64,000 nt of DNA from Congeria kusceri. Taxonomy: Eukaryota > Mollusca > Bivalvia > Myida > Dreissenidae. Each line of letters begins with the position of its first letter. The stretch's first letter is position 1. Below, one piece after another: positions 48,001-59,586 of this stretch. The stretch covers positions 1-64,000 of the forward strand of contig CM051030.1 in the NCBI GenBank assembly GCA_027627225.1, written 5' to 3'. Made by a program: the position numbers and the translations under genes. The notes beneath the pieces are model-generated. The model saw only the letters and a list, made by a program, of their open reading frames with translations. It was not told where the DNA came from and made no database searches.

Positions 48001-48087
48001 TAGCAAGGAAGATGAATTTGTAGATACATGTAGTTGACGATCTGCAAGCTTTCAGTCCAATACTTCTTTAAATGGATGAGTATGAAC

Positions 48088-49168
48088 CCGGGCTGGCACG
48101 TATCACCCACCCCTGGGTTTTCCCGGCAGGTTTTACTGTTTTTTCCCGCCCCGGTCAATACTTTGAAAGTGGGCAATACTGGTCATTACTGGGCAATACT
48201 ATTTTTTCTTCATTTAATATGAAGTTTTATTTGTTTTTATAAATCTAAATGCTCAGTTACCTTATGTCATTAAAAAATGAATTGTTCAGTTTTGCAGATC
48301 TAATTTATGCATAGTTACAATATTTTTTAAGTGGCAGCACATATCCACTGGTTTATTTATACATTTGTCGATGGCAACGCTTATCATAAAATATTTTCTC
48401 TGTTGTTTGTGAAATGATTCCGCTTGATATTGACATATGTCTACACTTCTTCATCCTTCTTTATTTCTTGCACTGAACTGTTCTTTTTTTGTTAACAATA
48501 AAACTTCTATGGATAATAATGCAAGCACGGTCATTATTATTTAATAATCTGGTATTATACCGAGGATGATACCGGGGATGACTGGACAAATCACTCATAT
48601 CTTCTAATTTCATTACTTACTTTCAATTAACAGCAGGAATCAGTCACTTAAGGTGGCATTAAATGCATGTTTTTACGGTTTGGAAAAGGCCCCTAATTGA
48701 CATGGGTCTTTGCCTGGCCCCTCAATCATTGAGATAGGTCTAATTCTTATTCAAGGGTCCAGTTTAACTGTTTGTTGAGCACATGCATCTGTCAATTCAT
48801 TCAATGTTTGTTTGTTTAAGAGGATGTACATATTGTGGATGTATCATAAATGATACCACACTATCTGGTAAATTATTTTAATGTGCAAGCACTGGGCTGC
48901 AAGAGGGTCTTGTTGCAACATAACATCAACTAAAATATTTTATAACATAAAAATATACAATGTTACTTACAGTATATAATTGTTATTAGATATGTGTTTA
49001 TATGTAGAAACTAATTATTAGTATCTAATGTTAACATAATTGTGCAGTATCTTTTTTCCCCATTATTACCCAGTATTGCCCAGTAAAACCCTGTAAAACC
49101 CGGTTTTTCCCAGTATTACCCGCCCGGGCCGGTCAATACTATAAAACCCGGGTTTTATGGAAACCCTA
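48088..49168. mobile_element. 1.08-kb element with an exact 8-bp target duplication, hAT-type
   Basis: GTATGAAC occurs directly on both sides (48080-48087, 49169-49176). Both ends are packed with 'gggttttcccgg', 'gggcaatactgg' on the left and their inverted forms 'cccagtattgccc', 'cccgggttttat' on the right, over about 110 bp each. The 8-bp duplication points to the hAT superfamily. No transposase frame. Confidence 0.75.
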
Positions 49169-49777
49169 GTATGAACAGTGTATTTATTAAACATGACATA
49201 TTATATGCACTCACTATATAATATTGCCTATCAACTCTTCCAACATGGTTTGCATGCTGTGTACTTATCCAACTATATCATGGTACACAACGCTGTTAAA
49301 TGACCTTATTAGACGCAAGGAATAATACTTATAATAAATACGAATTTTGTTGTGTTTTTTCTTTATTTTTCATGCATGTTAAAAGTTTTTAATATTATAT
49401 GTTTTTGTAAATACCAATTTTACTTTGTTTAATGTCAGTTTCCAACAGCATTTTTAATTATGAATTCATGTTTTCAGCTTTATAAGCTGCAAATTCATCT
49501 TTTACAACACAATATTTACACTATAGTATCAATCTTCACAATAGTTTTTTTCAAAGACTTGCCCATTCGGGCATAGACCATAAAATTTAAACTTGCCTAA
49601 ATAATAATGCTAACTGCCGTAAACTTTGTTATTTCAGCATGTAAAGTAGCAAACAGATATTTTATTACTGCAATATGCGTTCATACTTTAGCACAACATT
49701 CCACCAAGAAAATGGTCTTTCAATGGAAAGGTCTGTGACTTGTATATTTGCAACGGTACAGCGTTACTTGTAAGGCT

Positions 49778-49806
49778 CTGGGCTGGTATTCTGAAACTTT
49801 CTTAGA
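49778..49806 (+). repeat. left terminal inverted repeat of the Harbinger element
   Basis: CTGGGCTGGTATTCTGAA, then ACTTTCTTAG. It matches the right terminus at 56306-56334 with four to five differences. Confidence 0.85.
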
Positions 49807-49985
49807 AATATTTTTCACTTAGATTTTAATATTTTTCTAAGTTTGTATCTATATCTCTGACATTTTCTTAGTTTCTGTCTAAGAAATGTGAATTCCTCTT
49901 AGAATTTTCTTAAAGTGGCTGTTTTTGTCTAAAAAAGTTAGAAACCTTTACATCAGTCTTAAACTTATAGAAGTTTCTTAGAGAA
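49798..49985. promoter_or_regulatory. left subterminal CTTAG/CTAAG motif cluster
   Basis: About eight copies of TTCTTAG, CACTTAGA, TTCTAAG or CTAAGAA occur in both orientations within 190 bp. The 12-mer CTGTCTAAGAAA (49875-49886) recurs inverted near the right end (56190-56201). By analogy with other Harbinger elements these are probable binding sites of the Myb-like protein. That role is inference. Confidence 0.55.
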
Positions 49986-50316
49986 GATTTGTATCCGCCA
50001 TTTTTGTTGATGTTCGAACACAAGCCTCAAATTTCGCGACAAACTATCGCAGGTAAGTAATAAATAACGTTTGTGAAACAACTTGTACACTTTAAATGGG
50101 TTTTGAAACACCTCTTATGTACATTAAAAAAATCTTTATTGCTGATTTCAGCTATCTAGTGTTCGATATTGATTTAGCCAAAATGTAACCACTGATTAAA
50201 ATGGACATCTTAATTACTCATACTCGTAAAAGATGTAGGCTAGATACAAACATACAAGTAAATATTATATTTGCACTCACACGATTATTTATGTTTTCAC
50301 TTACAGGACAAATTAA

Positions 50317-52353
50317 ATGGATATGAACCCTGTTTATTTACTTTTTGAAGATATGAACGAAAGACTGAATACATTTGAAAATCTAACAAACATTGAGGTT
50401 GTCAGACGATATCGTCTGGACAGGGATGGCATCGACCGCCTTAATGTAGAATATGGTGAAAGATTATCACCGAGAACTCTTGGGCCAAGGAATGTCTCTT
50501 CCTTAGAGAAGATTCTAGTCACACTACGCTATTTTGTGTCGGTTGACTTTCAGATCAACGACGGAGACATTCACAGTCTGTCACAGCCATCAGTGTCAAG
50601 GGCAGTGACACAGTTCACTGAGATGCTCGCGAGTAGAGAGACAACATCAAGATATATATCTTTCCCACTCAACATGTGTCACTTAGTCAGGATGCAGACG
50701 GATTTCCGAGGCATAGCCAACTTCCCAAAAGTAGTAGGGGTTATTGACGGCACACATGTGCAAATTCAGGCTCCGCATCTTAACGAGGATGCATATGTAA
50801 ACAGAATGGGATACCATTCTATCAATACTCAGGTATTAAGTAACAGGAATCATTTATTGTACCTAAAATAAGGGAGAAAGCCAAACAGCTGCATCAGTCT
50901 ATATAGATTCACATTTTAGTGTTAACTAACATTTATGTCACCCATCTAACTATGATTAATTGAACCTCCCCTGTAAATCGCCCTTATACTCATCGTTAAA
51001 CATGATGGGAGTGAGTTAGAAACATGCATTATGTTTGCATGTGTTAATATACAGGGTTGCATTTAATATCTAGGTCTATGTTTATAATGAATGATACACA
51101 ATGTTCATTGTTTTTAAACAAACAACGTTGCATTTGACAATGACTAACATAGAATCACTAGCATGTATACAAGACAAACATCTTCCTTAATTGTTTCATT
51201 CTAGGTGATATTTGATGGCCAAGATAGACTAATAGACTTAGTGGCATGATGGCCTGGCTCGACCCACGACAGTCGTATACTGAAAGTGGAGTGTTCCAAC
51301 TGTTTGAGCGGGGACATGTGGCGGGTGAACACAAATATCTGCTTGGTGACAGCGGGTATCCGTGCAAGCAGTGGCTGCTTACCCCTTATTTGCACACGGC
51401 CAATGCACCGCAGGTGAACTACAACAGGTACCTAATAAATGACAAGTTGTTTTCATTTGTATGAGAAATTGCAACCATGGTTTACATTTATCACAAAAGT
51501 ACAAGAAATACTCCTCAAGTAACCCATATTTATATAAAATAAAAAAAGTAGTACAGCAATAAGTGCACTAACACAGACCTAGGGTATGCTTAATGTGTGG
51601 TTTGTATATGTTCAATATTAAAATCCATTTCATGCTACTAGAATCTGATTTTATGGGGTATAACAATAACAAACATTCATTAAGATAATTACAAATGTAT
51701 TTATATTGCTATATTATCACAAAACATTTGTTTGAACAACAAAAATTAAATATATAGTACAAATTTAACTGAATCTTATTAAATGTAACACTAATATCAC
51801 AGGGCTCACAAGATAACAAGGGCCAAAGTGGAGAGGGGAATCGGCCAATTAAAACGAAGATGGGGCGTATTACATGGCAAAATTCGCCTGAAACCCGAAA
51901 AGGCTTGCCAGTAATAATTATTAATTAATTTATTATTGTGAAAATGTAATTAGTTACATAGTGAAAAGAATACCATAAAAATTAAAGACATGATTTCATT
52001 TATAATTAATTATACTAAGTTATAACAATGTCAGATTTAATCATTATATAACATAATTCATTTAGTAGTGTTAATATATGTATTTAAGAATAAATATTAG
52101 TAATAATGATAATCCTACATACAAATCAAATTTACCAAAAACAGAAAAAAATGAACAAGGTTATTAATTGGATTCAATGTCAATTTACAGAGTTATCATG
52201 ACATGTGGTGTGTTGCATAATATATGCAAAGACATGAATATCCCCATGATTGGTGAAGACAGGGAGGAAAACAGGCAACAGGATCCTCCATATCATGGAA
52301 TTCAAAATGGGCTGCGCTACAGGGACTTTGTGGCCATAGAGTATTTTAGTTAA
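50317..52353 (+). pseudogene. HARBI1-like PIF/Harbinger DDE transposase, four exons, disrupted
   Basis: A DDE-fold nuclease that would excise and insert the surrounding element in the nucleus. Exons: 50317-50832, 51205-51427, 51803-51910 and 52191-52353, all with GT/AG borders. Exon 1 (172 codons) holds the helix-turn-helix SLSQPSVSRAV and the first catalytic Asp (D144, in GVIDGTHVQI). Exon 2 holds WPGSTHDSRI and the second Asp in LLGDSGYPC. Exon 3 holds the catalytic Glu in KVERGIGQLKRRWG. Exon 4 gives the usual CGVLHNICKD tail. Length would be near 335 residues, close to the family norm. Exon 2 has an in-frame TGA (51247-51249), where the family has Arg before WPG, consistent with CGA decay. 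A frameshift follows at about 51279-51285, apparently loss of four bases. The first ATG follows an AG at 50305-50306, so a 5' leader intron is possible. All catalytic residues remain. Confidence 0.93.
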
Positions 52354-52491
52354 GATTTCAACAAACAAATCAAGTAAATAATATAAGCAGTTCAAGATAA
52401 ACATTACAGTGTGTCATACATTGTTTACAAACATGTTAATGTAAAAGTATTGTCAATGATTCTCTTGATTGACAGTTTACAGTGAACAAGA

Positions 52492-52497
52492 AATAAA
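52492..52497 (+). terminator. probable polyadenylation signal of the transposase gene
   Basis: AATAAA lies about 140 bp after the transposase stop codon, on the same strand. Confidence 0.45.
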
Positions 52498-52717
52498 ACA
52501 TTCACAAAATTATCATTTTTTATAATATGACATAGAACTATTTAAAAATCAACATTATACATCTTTGTAAAATTAATAACAGTAACGTAACATTTAATTA
52601 AAAATAAAAACTTAAATGATTAACATCTTTTAATACTGTTAAATTACAATAGTTCTAATGCATTAACCTTTTTTTCAATAGTTGCACATGTAAGTGTTAA
52701 TTTAATGCCATATTTCA

Positions 52718-52723
52718 TTTATT
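52718..52723 (-). terminator. probable polyadenylation signal of the Myb-like gene
   Basis: AATAAA on the minus strand, about 135 bp beyond the stop at 52856. The two convergent transcripts would therefore overlap little or not at all. Confidence 0.4.
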
Positions 52724-52855
52724 TCATTTCAGAGAAGAGATACAGTTTCTTATTCTGTGTACTAGGAAAAATACAATGAGTAATGGTAATTTATATTAAT
52801 TAATAAAATTACAACAAGCATTTACATGGTAAATAATCATGTATGGTTAATGAAG

Positions 52856-55653
52856 CTATTCAAGTTTTTTTGACAAATACTGTATCTCAAGGATCAGCTT
52901 CCTTTTGGTCAGCTCCTCTACTGACATCCCCTCAAGAGCTGCATCGCTGTGACAGCTGCATTGGCATCTGACAAACATAAACTAATTTTACATAGGTACT
53001 ACATGGACAAAATATAGCCTTATTGGATTTAGAGTAAATTTAAATAAAGTATGGACAAGTTGCAATGTGGAAAAATAATAATTTATGCAGTAATAGTGCT
53101 TATAGTTTCATACCTAACATTGCGAAAGCTTACATCAAGACTGAATGAATTCACATGCTGTTAAAGCGTTCATATGTGATATATGCTACAATAAAGTAGT
53201 TTATGTATTTTGCATATTTACATTTTTAATTCACAAATAAGTGTGTACATATGTCTTGATCACGGGCCAATATTTGGCATGAAATAAGTTTGATACTAAT
53301 TAGTGTCTTCCAAGAATTACCTAATAATCTGTAGGTGCTGTATTTAAAAATTATTGTGGATTACCGCTTGATTTTCCAAAAATAAACTTGTGTTAACTAT
53401 GTATGATTTTTTGGCCTTTGAATTACAGTACATATATTTGTTGGGTGTAAAAAAATAATTACCGGTATCATAGGCAGTTGAAGGGTATGGTAAATATGCC
53501 CCCTTGAAGAGTAATGTAAACCTCGGATTCTGGGTGAAATATGTACTATACCCCTCAACTGCCTATGATAGTTATGTACGATAAACTGTTGATGGTATTA
53601 AGTATGTAATCTTTATTATACTATTTACATTTTTATCATACCTTCTGATATCGCCAGATGGATTCGCAAATGCAATGACGTCGAGGAAATGTGTACTGGG
53701 GGTAGGTGCTTCCCTGAAAAGAACAATATATAATATATATATTCTGTATTTTACAAATAATTTTGGTACCAAACAAACAATCAATGAATGCTTTCAATAA
53801 ATGGAACATTTCAAATATTCTATGTTGTGCAGCATTTAATGGTATATACATGGGACTTTGGATCCAATAATGTTTTATAGGTATATTATAAATGTACTAT
53901 GAATTTGTATGCATGTTGTTTTTTTTTGTTTTTAAGTGGTATTGCTTGTTACATTATTACCAGTAATATCATTAAAGTACACACTCAGATAAAAGTGTTG
54001 GGAACACAGTAAGGTTCAGATAATTTGTTTCTAACATAACTACAATATGATCAATTTGTGTCATACACAGCTGATAACGTCTCCACTTGGCTGAAGCTCG
54101 TGTCCAGTGACACTACGGCAGCTCCAACTATTGCGGGCGACTCTTTCCCAATTACATTCATCACTGACTCTGTCAGGATGTCTAGGCTTTTGCTGGTAGA
54201 GCCGCCTCCTAAAATGAACAATTTCATGTATTTGCATTCATGTAATAATAACTGTCATAATGCGTAAATATGTTTAATTAAGTAATGTTGGAATTTTGTT
54301 ATTGCTTGCTATGAATTTAACATGGCCAATTTGTCAGAACTTGTCCCATTAATGTTTCGAAGTTGGATTTTGTCTACTGTAGTTACATTTTTACTGATAG
54401 GGATCAAATTGGTTACATTATCCAAAATAAGTTACTTAAATTTCTCAATTTGGTTTGTACACAACTACATTGAGAATGGAAAAATATGTAAACAAAATCT
54501 AATGTTTGAATTTCAGACATTTTGCGAAAGGAAAAATCCCTGCATTATTTGACATGTAGTGTATTGTTTCATTTGCAAATTATTGGAAACTACCAGTCAG
54601 TGTCCGGTCTCTTATAAAGTCTGTGTATATTAGACGGTGCTTGGCCACCATGTTTAGCCACTTTTTTTCTAGTTTTTCTGCGGTCCTTCGTGCACTTGCC
54701 CTTTCATTAAAGGACATCTCCAGTCTTGCCCACATCTCTTTTTTTGTGCGGTTGGTAATTCCTGTTATTACATTAAAAAATGTATTAATCCTTCATAAAA
54801 GTACATGTTGCATAAAATGCATTGCCTTTGTATGTTCAAATAAATTAGTACTTTGTAAATCATCTTTTGTTTATTATCATAATGTTAGACCCCAGACACT
54901 TACAAATTGCTGAATTCATTTTAGCTTCACTGAAAATATATTGTTTGTAATAGTTATACACTCAATTTGAAATATTCAATGGAAAAAAACATGACTTGCC
55001 CTCACGGGCACTCATAATTTGACTTGGCTGAAAGTATTTGACTTGGCTGAACTATTTTTAAGTTGTACCGGGCTTCGGAAAAGTGGGATATTTGTAATAC
55101 AAAGGTGTTATTATCATTTATAAATATTAATATTATCTAATTGTCATTTCAAATTAAATATTTATTGTGAATCACCCATCTAAATTTCAAAACAATAGAG
55201 TGAACTCGGATCACAGGGTTAAATAAATTTGTGTATTAAATATTAATTTTATTTAACTGTAAATACTGTTTATAACTAGATCCAACTTTTCTTTAAAACT
55301 TTAGATATTTTTTTTTTAATTTTATCACATTTAATATTAATTCACATGTAAACATAACTTACAAATGACAAAATGATAATCTGTTTATTTAGCAGAGCCA
55401 TCTATAAAGTCAACTTCCTAATAACATCAAATGGGCGGATGTGCTTTAGGTAAAATGCCAAAAACAAAAAATGGTACATGTACAATTAATAGACTAATTT
55501 TGTGTTACCTTCAGTGAACCGGTGTCTCATAAGATCATGGTTGGTCAAATCATCAACCACACCACATGCTTGACCCATTAAATCAGCCAAGATAAGGCTT
55601 TCTTCCAATGAACATTTTCTTTCCCTCTCCTTTTTCTTCGACTGCGATGCCAT
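52856..55653 (-). CDS. Myb/SANT-like DNA-binding protein of the Harbinger element, five exons
   Basis: The partner protein of Harbinger transposases. It binds the element ends through a trihelix Myb-like domain and helps bring the nuclease to DNA. Exons on the minus strand: 55653-55509, 54761-54594, 54208-54067, 53713-53642 and 52967-52856. All have GT/AG borders, phases 1, 1, 2, 2 agree, and no stop interrupts the 212 codons. Residues about 12-95 form the domain: a basic KKKERERK start, CSLEESLILADLM in helix 1, MWARLEMSFNE in helix 2 and AEKLEKKWLNM in helix 3. A Ser/Thr/Val-rich linker follows. The end is a short amphipathic helix (EELTKRKLILEIQYL) typical of these proteins. I chose the ATG at 55653. 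An in-frame ATG at 55764 would add 37 residues with no family similarity. It faces the transposase gene, with 502 bp between the stops. It appears intact, in contrast to the transposase. Confidence 0.88.
53467..53571. repeat. 105-bp hairpin in the last intron of the Myb-like gene
   Basis: 'atcataggcagttgaagggt' and the inverted 'acccctcaactgcctatgat' head arms of about 31 bp with few mismatches. Probably a small MITE that inserted into the transposon. Splice sites of the intron are unaffected. Confidence 0.85.
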
Positions 55654-56189
55654 GTTATTGTACTGACTTGTCCGTTGCCGTCTGCATACATGCCATGTAT
55701 AATATCTATTTTTAGCAGCGGGGATTTCCGATCGCGACGAAAGTGAATGATTACAAAATGACATAGTTATGAAATAAATGCAATTAAATTCATTATTCCG
55801 TAAATATCACTATGCAACCATTCATTTTCTTTTCCACTTCGATACAAATATACTGCTTTTATCGGAAAAAGGGATCAATACATGATCCAAGATTCGGGAA
55901 TTTCCTTACCTTAGCCAGGGAGAAAAATATCATATTTAAATAGTATGCACATTTCCAATCAACGTTTATATTGCGAAACACAAAGTGCACTGTGTAATGT
56001 ACAACAACAACAATGTATTTCTGACACATTCAATCCACAATACACTCGCATATCGATACGAAACACGATCGCACATAATTATGGTAGCTATTTTGGTTTT
56101 TGGTAATTGTTATATGCGCATGCGCACAGCCAAAAACGCAGTCGATTTCATCAAATATAGAAAATTTTCATGAACAAAAATTGTTTTAT

Positions 56190-56310
56190 TTTCTTAGACA
56201 GTTTTTTCGCTAAGAAAAATCTAAAAAAAATTCTAAGACGAAAAACATAGGAAAATTATATTCTAAGTGACTTTTTTTAAGAATTAGACAATTCTATATA
56301 AAAAATCTTA
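56190..56310. promoter_or_regulatory. right subterminal CTTAG/CTAAG motif cluster
   Basis: TTCTTAGACAG, GCTAAGAAA, TTCTAAGACG, TTCTAAGTGAC and ATCTTAGAAAT lie within 120 bp of the right tip, mirroring the left cluster. Confidence 0.55.
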
Positions 56311-56334
56311 GAAATGTTCAGAATACCGCCCCAG
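56306..56334 (-). repeat. right terminal inverted repeat of the Harbinger element
   Basis: Reversed, it reads CTGGGGCGGTATTCTGAA then CATTTCTAAG, matching the left terminus. Confidence 0.85.
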
Positions 56335-57435
56335 GTCGCCAATAGTGACCTACTTTTTATATGGGCAGTATCGTCTAGTTAGAATATAGTCCTATATGAA
56401 AAGTAACACTAAATTCATTGCACATCTTATTACTAAGAATTTAGACTATCCAGGGTAAGGACATCTATTTATATATTGGCAACTGTTGCCCATATACAGT
56501 TACTAAAAAAAAAAATTTACCAAGGGCCTAACAAGTTATTCAGAGCCAGCTTAAAGTAAGTTGCTCTTTATCCTGCACCTATCAATATATTTGTGTGGGT
56601 GGGCATAAAAGAGACTTAAGATTGAAAGAGATTCCCGACAGGTGTGAATTTGACACGCCAAATAATTCTGGGGCCCAGGACTTATGTCGGATTTTAGATC
56701 CTGGTAATATAGACCCCCAACCATTTCCCACTGTGGGGCATTAGACAAAAATGCTTGGTTCTTGGCTGGGGAATTATACCAAAAAAGTCAAATTGCCCAT
56801 GGGTTAGCCCCCACCCCCCACCCCCCCCCCCCGCTCCCCCCTCCGGAGAAACTATTGAAAGGTGCATACCAGACATAGTGCCTGTTCTAATCACTTCAAG
56901 TACTGTATAAAGCGTACGTTTGACGATGACTTTGTTTCGATTGTTTCTGTATTAAATACATATGTCAGTACAGTTTATTTATGTAATTTGTTTCATTATT
57001 GTATATGGAAATGAAAACAATCAAATGTTACCTTGGTCATGTCCGAATTCATTGCTAAATCCTTTCATAAACTGCAACTGTATAAATGTGTGTTGACATT
57101 TCAGCCATTTTACCGGAAGTAATGTATCATTTAATCCCAAGACAGTTCGGTCCCAAGACAAATTGGTCTAAAGACCATTCGATTGACAGATTCAAATGAC
57201 TTAACGTACGCACTCGTCGTCGCCTCAATTAATGTTTTGTGATTTGTTCTATATCTAATATAATGGGTTTTATCAATATAATAACGAAACACAACGGTTC
57301 TTAGTTTTTAGCTTTAATTATCATATAAAATGATTATTTTATTTTATAAACATAAGACTATATAAAATTATGTTTCAAATCAAAACAACAACAAAAAATC
57401 GTATAAATATTCGACTGGGCAAAAATAATAACGGA
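56335..57435. other. no gene recognised
   Basis: Contains a C-rich tract at about 56811-56835 and 'cccaagacagttcggtcccaagac' type short repeats near 57137. No supported gene. Confidence 0.35.
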
Positions 57436-57439
57436 AGAA

Positions 57440-58170
57440 ACAAGAGCTGTCAGAAGACAGCGCGCTCGACTTTTCAAAGTATTTCAGTTGGTACATATTT
57501 TTGATAGTAGAAGGGACATACATTTGTTAAAATACATAGCTTTTTTGTGAAGCCTTGAATAGTTTTTTAAATGTTTAAAACAAAAACTTTAACAACAAAG
57601 TCTATGTCAAAAGTTGGCTAATTCTGTCAAAATACAAAATAGAGTTATGGGAAATGTTTACACTGATACTGGAGTTGATGACAAAGGTTAGTTCCAAGTT
57701 TCAAGTGAACAGCTTGTGTAGAATTGCAGTTACACAACTTTTGAATATAAACTTTATCCAGATAATCTATGTGAAAAAAAGGGACAGCACTCTGTCAAAA
57801 TACAAAACAGAGTTATATGGAATGTTGCTATTGATACTGGAGTTGATGACAAAGTTTAGTTCGAAGTTTCCAGTGAATAACTTATGTAGATTTGAAGTTA
57901 CCAAACTTTTGAATATAAACTTTAACCAACAAATATATGAAAAAAAAGGGCATAACTCTGTCAAATTACAAAACAGAGTTATGGGGAATTTTGCCTCTGA
58001 CACTGGAGTTGATGACAAAGGTACATTCTAAGTTTCAAAGGAATAACTTATGTAGTTTTGAAGTTACAAGACTTTTGAATAAAAACTTTAACCTATTCAG
58101 ACGTGGACGCGGACGCCGACGCCGGGGGTGGTAGGGTAGATCACCTATTCTTCGAATATTCGAGCTAATA
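57440..58170. repeat. modular tandem-repeat element, copy 3
   Basis: Opens 'caagagctgtcagaagacag' and 'cgcgctcgac', closes 'gcggacgccgacgccggg' and 'ttcgaatattcgagctaa'. The core has about three units of roughly 140 bp ('ctggagttgatgacaaagg', 'aagtttcaagtgaa', 'cttttgaatataaacttta'). The core is shared with copy 4 but not with copies 1 and 2. The 125-aa frame here is a shadow of the units. Confidence 0.75.
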
Positions 58171-58235
58171 AAAATAAATTGTGCTAACACAAGTTAATAG
58201 CATAAACCACTTTTGAAAAGTCAACATAATATTAA

Positions 58236-58645
58236 AGGGGCGTATCGACGGTATTTCCCATAAATATTATATACTAGGCAAAACTCCTAACGCACATAAC
58301 AGAAATACTGTCAGTATGTTACATGGAAGCGGAAACAACAAATGGGTCAAAAATAATAACCTTAGCTGACCGATCAATTTTACCAATAAATATTATGTTG
58401 AAAAGATTTAATAAATGGCAGTAATGTCTGAAAAGTTTATTTATATATATATTTATGAATAAGGTTTTATGGTCAAACATAAATATGCGTTGGGATATTC
58501 ACCTAGTAGATATTGAAATTAAATATATTGGTCAACTGTTTATAGACACAAGGACATCATATTTAACAACGCTTCAATATTTATTCTCTGTTAATGAGCT
58601 TTATTTTTGCAAATGTAATTGTCGATCTACCGTAGATAAACCCCT
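58236..58645. mobile_element. TTAA-flanked MITE (AGGGG ends)
   Basis: AGGGGCGTATCGACGGTA at the left and, reversed, AGGGGTTTATCTACGGTA at the right, with TTAA at 58232-58235 and 58646-58649. AT-rich interior. The 64-aa frame inside is not a recognisable protein. Confidence 0.75.
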
Positions 58646-58649
58646 TTAA

Positions 58650-59580
58650 CGTTACATGCAACATGTAAACTGTACACAAAAATATAAACTTAAAATACAA
58701 ATAGAAATATATGAACATATTAAACATGTTTTATATAATCCAGTGGAAAAATAACTAATCATGAAAGCAATTAAGACACAAATTGTGCTAACTTTAATGG
58801 TCAGCTACTCGGCGATGCCTGATAAGCTCCACCTACAGCCAGGCGCGGCGAATAAGATACTTGCTAATATTTTAGATGCTTGTTTTGTGATCAGTTCGTC
58901 TTTGATAGTAGTACTGAATACACTTGCTAGAAAACTAATCCCTGTTGGGTCTTGAATAAACCATCCCTCTAAGAGTCCATAATAGTAACATTAGAACATT
59001 ACACTAACAAACGTAAAAACTTATTTAATTTTCATGTTTTCTTAAATGTAAATTAAAATGCATCTGACGAGCACAGACCTCCACTAACCCTACATAACAA
59101 TGGACTGTTTCAGTATTTGGTTAGCTCTCTTATCCAATATCCTATGAATTCAAATATCTTGGATCCAGACGATGCAGACGATGATCCGGATCACCACCAA
59201 AATCTAACCACTGACCCATTTTCACCTTCCTACAAAATTGCATGCAAATCCACTATAGCTTTTTGCATGAAGTTGCGCATTAATATGTAGAAGTTGCTTA
59301 TTAATATATAGACAGACAAACAAACAAATGCCAGCAACAACATAACCACCTCGGCGGAGATTTAAAAAAAAAAGGTTTGGGTTAACATAGAAAAGGAACG
59401 ATCAAATCTATTAAAATCATCTAATGCTGCGATAAAAGTAATAATGAAATCGATAAATGTCCGAAATTCAGCTTAGAAAAGTACAGTAATCAGTAATTTA
59501 TAACAAGTTTTACCAGGATCAACAACAGCAGCAGTGATAGTAGTTGGTGTTTATGTTAATTGTAGAAGTAAATAGAGGAA
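58650..59580. other. no gene recognised
   Basis: Unassigned AT-rich sequence with no supported feature. Confidence 0.35.
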
Positions 59581-59586
59581 GTAGAC

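Larger units (their letters stand above)
49778..56334. mobile_element. PIF/Harbinger transposon, two genes
   Basis: The left tip (CTGGGCTGGTATTCTGAA) and the reversed right tip (CTGGGGCGGTATTCTGAA) form inverted termini of about 27 bp, ending TTTCTTAG/TTTCTAAG. Inside are a DDE transposase gene on the plus strand and a Myb/SANT-like gene on the minus strand, in tail-to-tail orientation. That is the diagnostic gene pair of Harbinger elements. Total length is about 6.56 kb. The 3-bp target duplication expected for the superfamily could not be made out, so flanks may have mutated. Confidence 0.9.

Noticed and set aside
55653..55764. Upstream ATG as the start of the Myb-like protein
   Set aside because: In frame, but the 37 extra residues resemble nothing in the family. 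The ATG at 55653 begins just before the basic start of the domain. Not excluded.
57654..58031. 125-aa ORF
   Set aside because: Lies on tandem units of modular copy 3. The two halves of the protein are the same repeat.
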